Below are positions 62,993-64,000 of a DNA stretch of 64,000 nt, piece by piece; position 1 is the stretch's first letter; each line of letters starts with the position of its first letter. The translations under genes were made by a program, and so were the position numbers. Location of the stretch: the NCBI RefSeq assembly GCF_029664245.1, contig NZ_JANAIE010000004.1, forward strand, positions 124,001 to 188,000, in the 5' to 3' direction. Source of the stretch: Profundicola chukchiensis (GTDB lineage: Bacteria; Bacteroidota; Bacteroidia; Flavobacteriales; Weeksellaceae). The notes beneath the pieces are model-generated. The model ran no database searches. It was given only the letters and a program-made list of their open reading frames with translations, and had not been told where the DNA came from.

Positions 62993-64000
62993 TTACTCCA
63001 TAGTACTTAAAATACCTTCAATATCCTCAACGGTTGTGTCTGGATTAATAAAGCAGAATCTAGCACAGGTCTCATAGGTCTTGTCTTTTTTCTTCCATTT
63101 AGTAGGAGTAACTAATGCATAACCATCTTTGTGGTTTTTATAAGTCCAGTTTCTGTAATCTTCTGCTTTCCATCCTTTTCTACGGAATAGAACACAACTT
63201 AAACTAGGTTCTCTTACTAATTCTAAATCAGGATGTTCTGTTATCTTGTCTCCTGCGATTTGTGCTAGCTCTAACCCGCGATTAATAGCATTCTCATACA
63301 TCTCTGTTCCGTGCATAGCTAAAGAGAACCATAAAGGTAAACCTCTCAGTCTACGGGTCAACTGAATTTGATAGTCCGAAGGATTAAACCCATCTGCACC
63401 TTCATCCTTAAAAATCTCTAAATACGATCCTTCTTGTGCATGTGCTTCTTTCGCTAAAGATGGATTTTTATAAATCACCGCACCACAATCATATGGTGAG
63501 AACAACCATTTATGTGGATCGATGGTTACACTATCTGCGTGTTTAATACCATTAAAAAGTGGACGAGTTTTAGAAGTTGCTAAGGCTCCACCACCATAAG
63601 CCGCGTCTACGTGAAACCAAATGTTTTCTTTCTTACATACGCTTGCAATGCCATTTAAATCATCAATGATTCCCGCGTTAGTTGTACCTGCTGTAGCAAC
63701 AATAGCAAAGGTTCTAGCTCTATCTTCTGGATTTAATTGGTCGATGTAATTTTGTAATTCATTAGCTTTTAATTCTTCTTCTGATTCAATCAAATAAACA
63801 TCGGCATCTATTACCTTACCAATGGCTTTAATAGAAGAGTGTGCACCAGATGAAGTAATCAATAAACCTCTCTTTGAATCATTTCCAGAATTGTTTTTAC
63901 GCCAAGTTTCTCTCGCTGTCACTAGGGCAGATAGATTCGCAGCTGTCCCACCACTGGTAAACACTCCAAAAGCAGGTTCGGGCATCCCGGTAAGAGATAC
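62993..64000 (-). CDS. PLP-dependent group II decarboxylase, 5'-truncated
   Basis: The frame stays open to the right edge; the ATG at 63985 is internal since GVFTSGGTAANLSAL is a mid-protein motif. About 335 residues are visible. HVDAAYGGGALA binds the PLP ring, and the Schiff-base lysine is in TIDPHKWLFSPYDCGAVIY. C-terminal SCVLFRRKGWKAEDYRNW is typical. Family members decarboxylate aromatic or acidic amino acids (tyrosine/DOPA, glutamate, 2,4-diaminobutyrate); the exact substrate cannot be set from this part. It is cytoplasmic. Confidence 0.9.
   Translation of the reverse strand, partial: VSLTGMPEPAFGVFTSGGTAANLSALVTARETWRKNNSGNDSKRGLLITSSGAHSSIKAIGKVIDADVYLIESEEELKANELQNYIDQLNPEDRARTFAIVATAGTTNAGIIDDLNGIASVCKKENIWFHVDAAYGGGALATSKTRPLFNGIKHADSVTIDPHKWLFSPYDCGAVIYKNPSLAKEAHAQEGSYLEIFKDEGADGFNPSDYQIQLTRRLRGLPLWFSLAMHGTEMYENAINRGLELAQIAGDKITEHPDLELVREPSLSCVLFRRKGWKAEDYRNWTYKNHKDGYALVTPTKWKKKDKTYETCARFCFINPDTTVEDIEGILSTME

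Overview
The window is AT-rich chromosomal DNA from a member of the Bacteroidota, most likely the Flavobacteriia/Flavobacteriales; I do not name a genus. Supporting signs are proteins with type IX secretion (T9SS) C-terminal sorting domains of types A and B, a PorP/SprF-family protein, a TonB-dependent receptor, a single Rel enzyme with hydrolase and synthetase domains, the bacillithiol gene bshA, menaquinone genes, a monomeric NADP-isocitrate dehydrogenase, and many starts preceded by the Bacteroidota -7 element TAnnTTTG with no convincing Shine-Dalgarno sequence. There is no phage, plasmid, insertion sequence or CRISPR array. One tRNA gene (Gly, anticodon TCC) was found.

Layout. 0-6 kb: the 3' end of glgC, a UPF0173 metallo-hydrolase, a surface M49-type peptidase, and a leftward run of outer-membrane protein, terC and folA. 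6-10.3 kb: a rightward run of rel, a Fur-family regulator and an OstA/LptA-like envelope protein. 10.4-13.4 kb: leftward alr, an M20 amidohydrolase and an unknown secreted protein. 13.5-16.7 kb: tyrosine/homogentisate catabolism (hmgA and hpd) with a SIMPL-domain gene between them. 17-20.4 kb: a large T9SS-exported subtilase. 20.5-25.6 kb: a methyltransferase, a lipoprotein, and a leftward metal locus made of a TonB receptor with two N-terminal CxxC domains plus a small Cys/His-rich protein. 25.8-30.2 kb: trxB, glyA directly joined to a T9SS type B protein, and tRNA-Gly. 30.4-37.5 kb: an M1 aminopeptidase, a serine hydrolase, an MFS exporter, a 67-residue protein and a LuxC-like acyl-CoA reductase. 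37.5-42.1 kb: ferredoxin, serC-serA and menC-menE. 42.2-50.1 kb: an SDR enzyme, a 3-methyladenine glycosylase, bshA, a GH3/serine-hydrolase fusion and icd. 50.5-54.5 kb: a T9SS surface module of a minimal sorting-domain protein, a five-repeat type B substrate and PorP/SprF. 54.7-64 kb: a META lipoprotein, a YwqK/TPR protein, an M24 peptidase, a DUF4010 membrane protein, a cold-shock protein, a DEAD-box helicase and a truncated PLP decarboxylase.

Most genes are ordinary housekeeping or envelope genes, and I see no clearly new multi-gene system. The best candidates for follow-up are two. The first is the 1.1-kb gene-free island at 61.85-62.99 kb, a mosaic of structured repeats that includes hairpins with paired compensatory substitutions and a duplicated composite block. 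The second is the metal locus at 22.1-25.6 kb, where a 126-codon metal-binding-like module is tandemly duplicated in front of a TonB receptor. Lesser points are the T9SS module with its nearly cargo-less sorting-domain protein, an interlocked divergent promoter at 37.48 kb, and TTG starts on both menaquinone genes.
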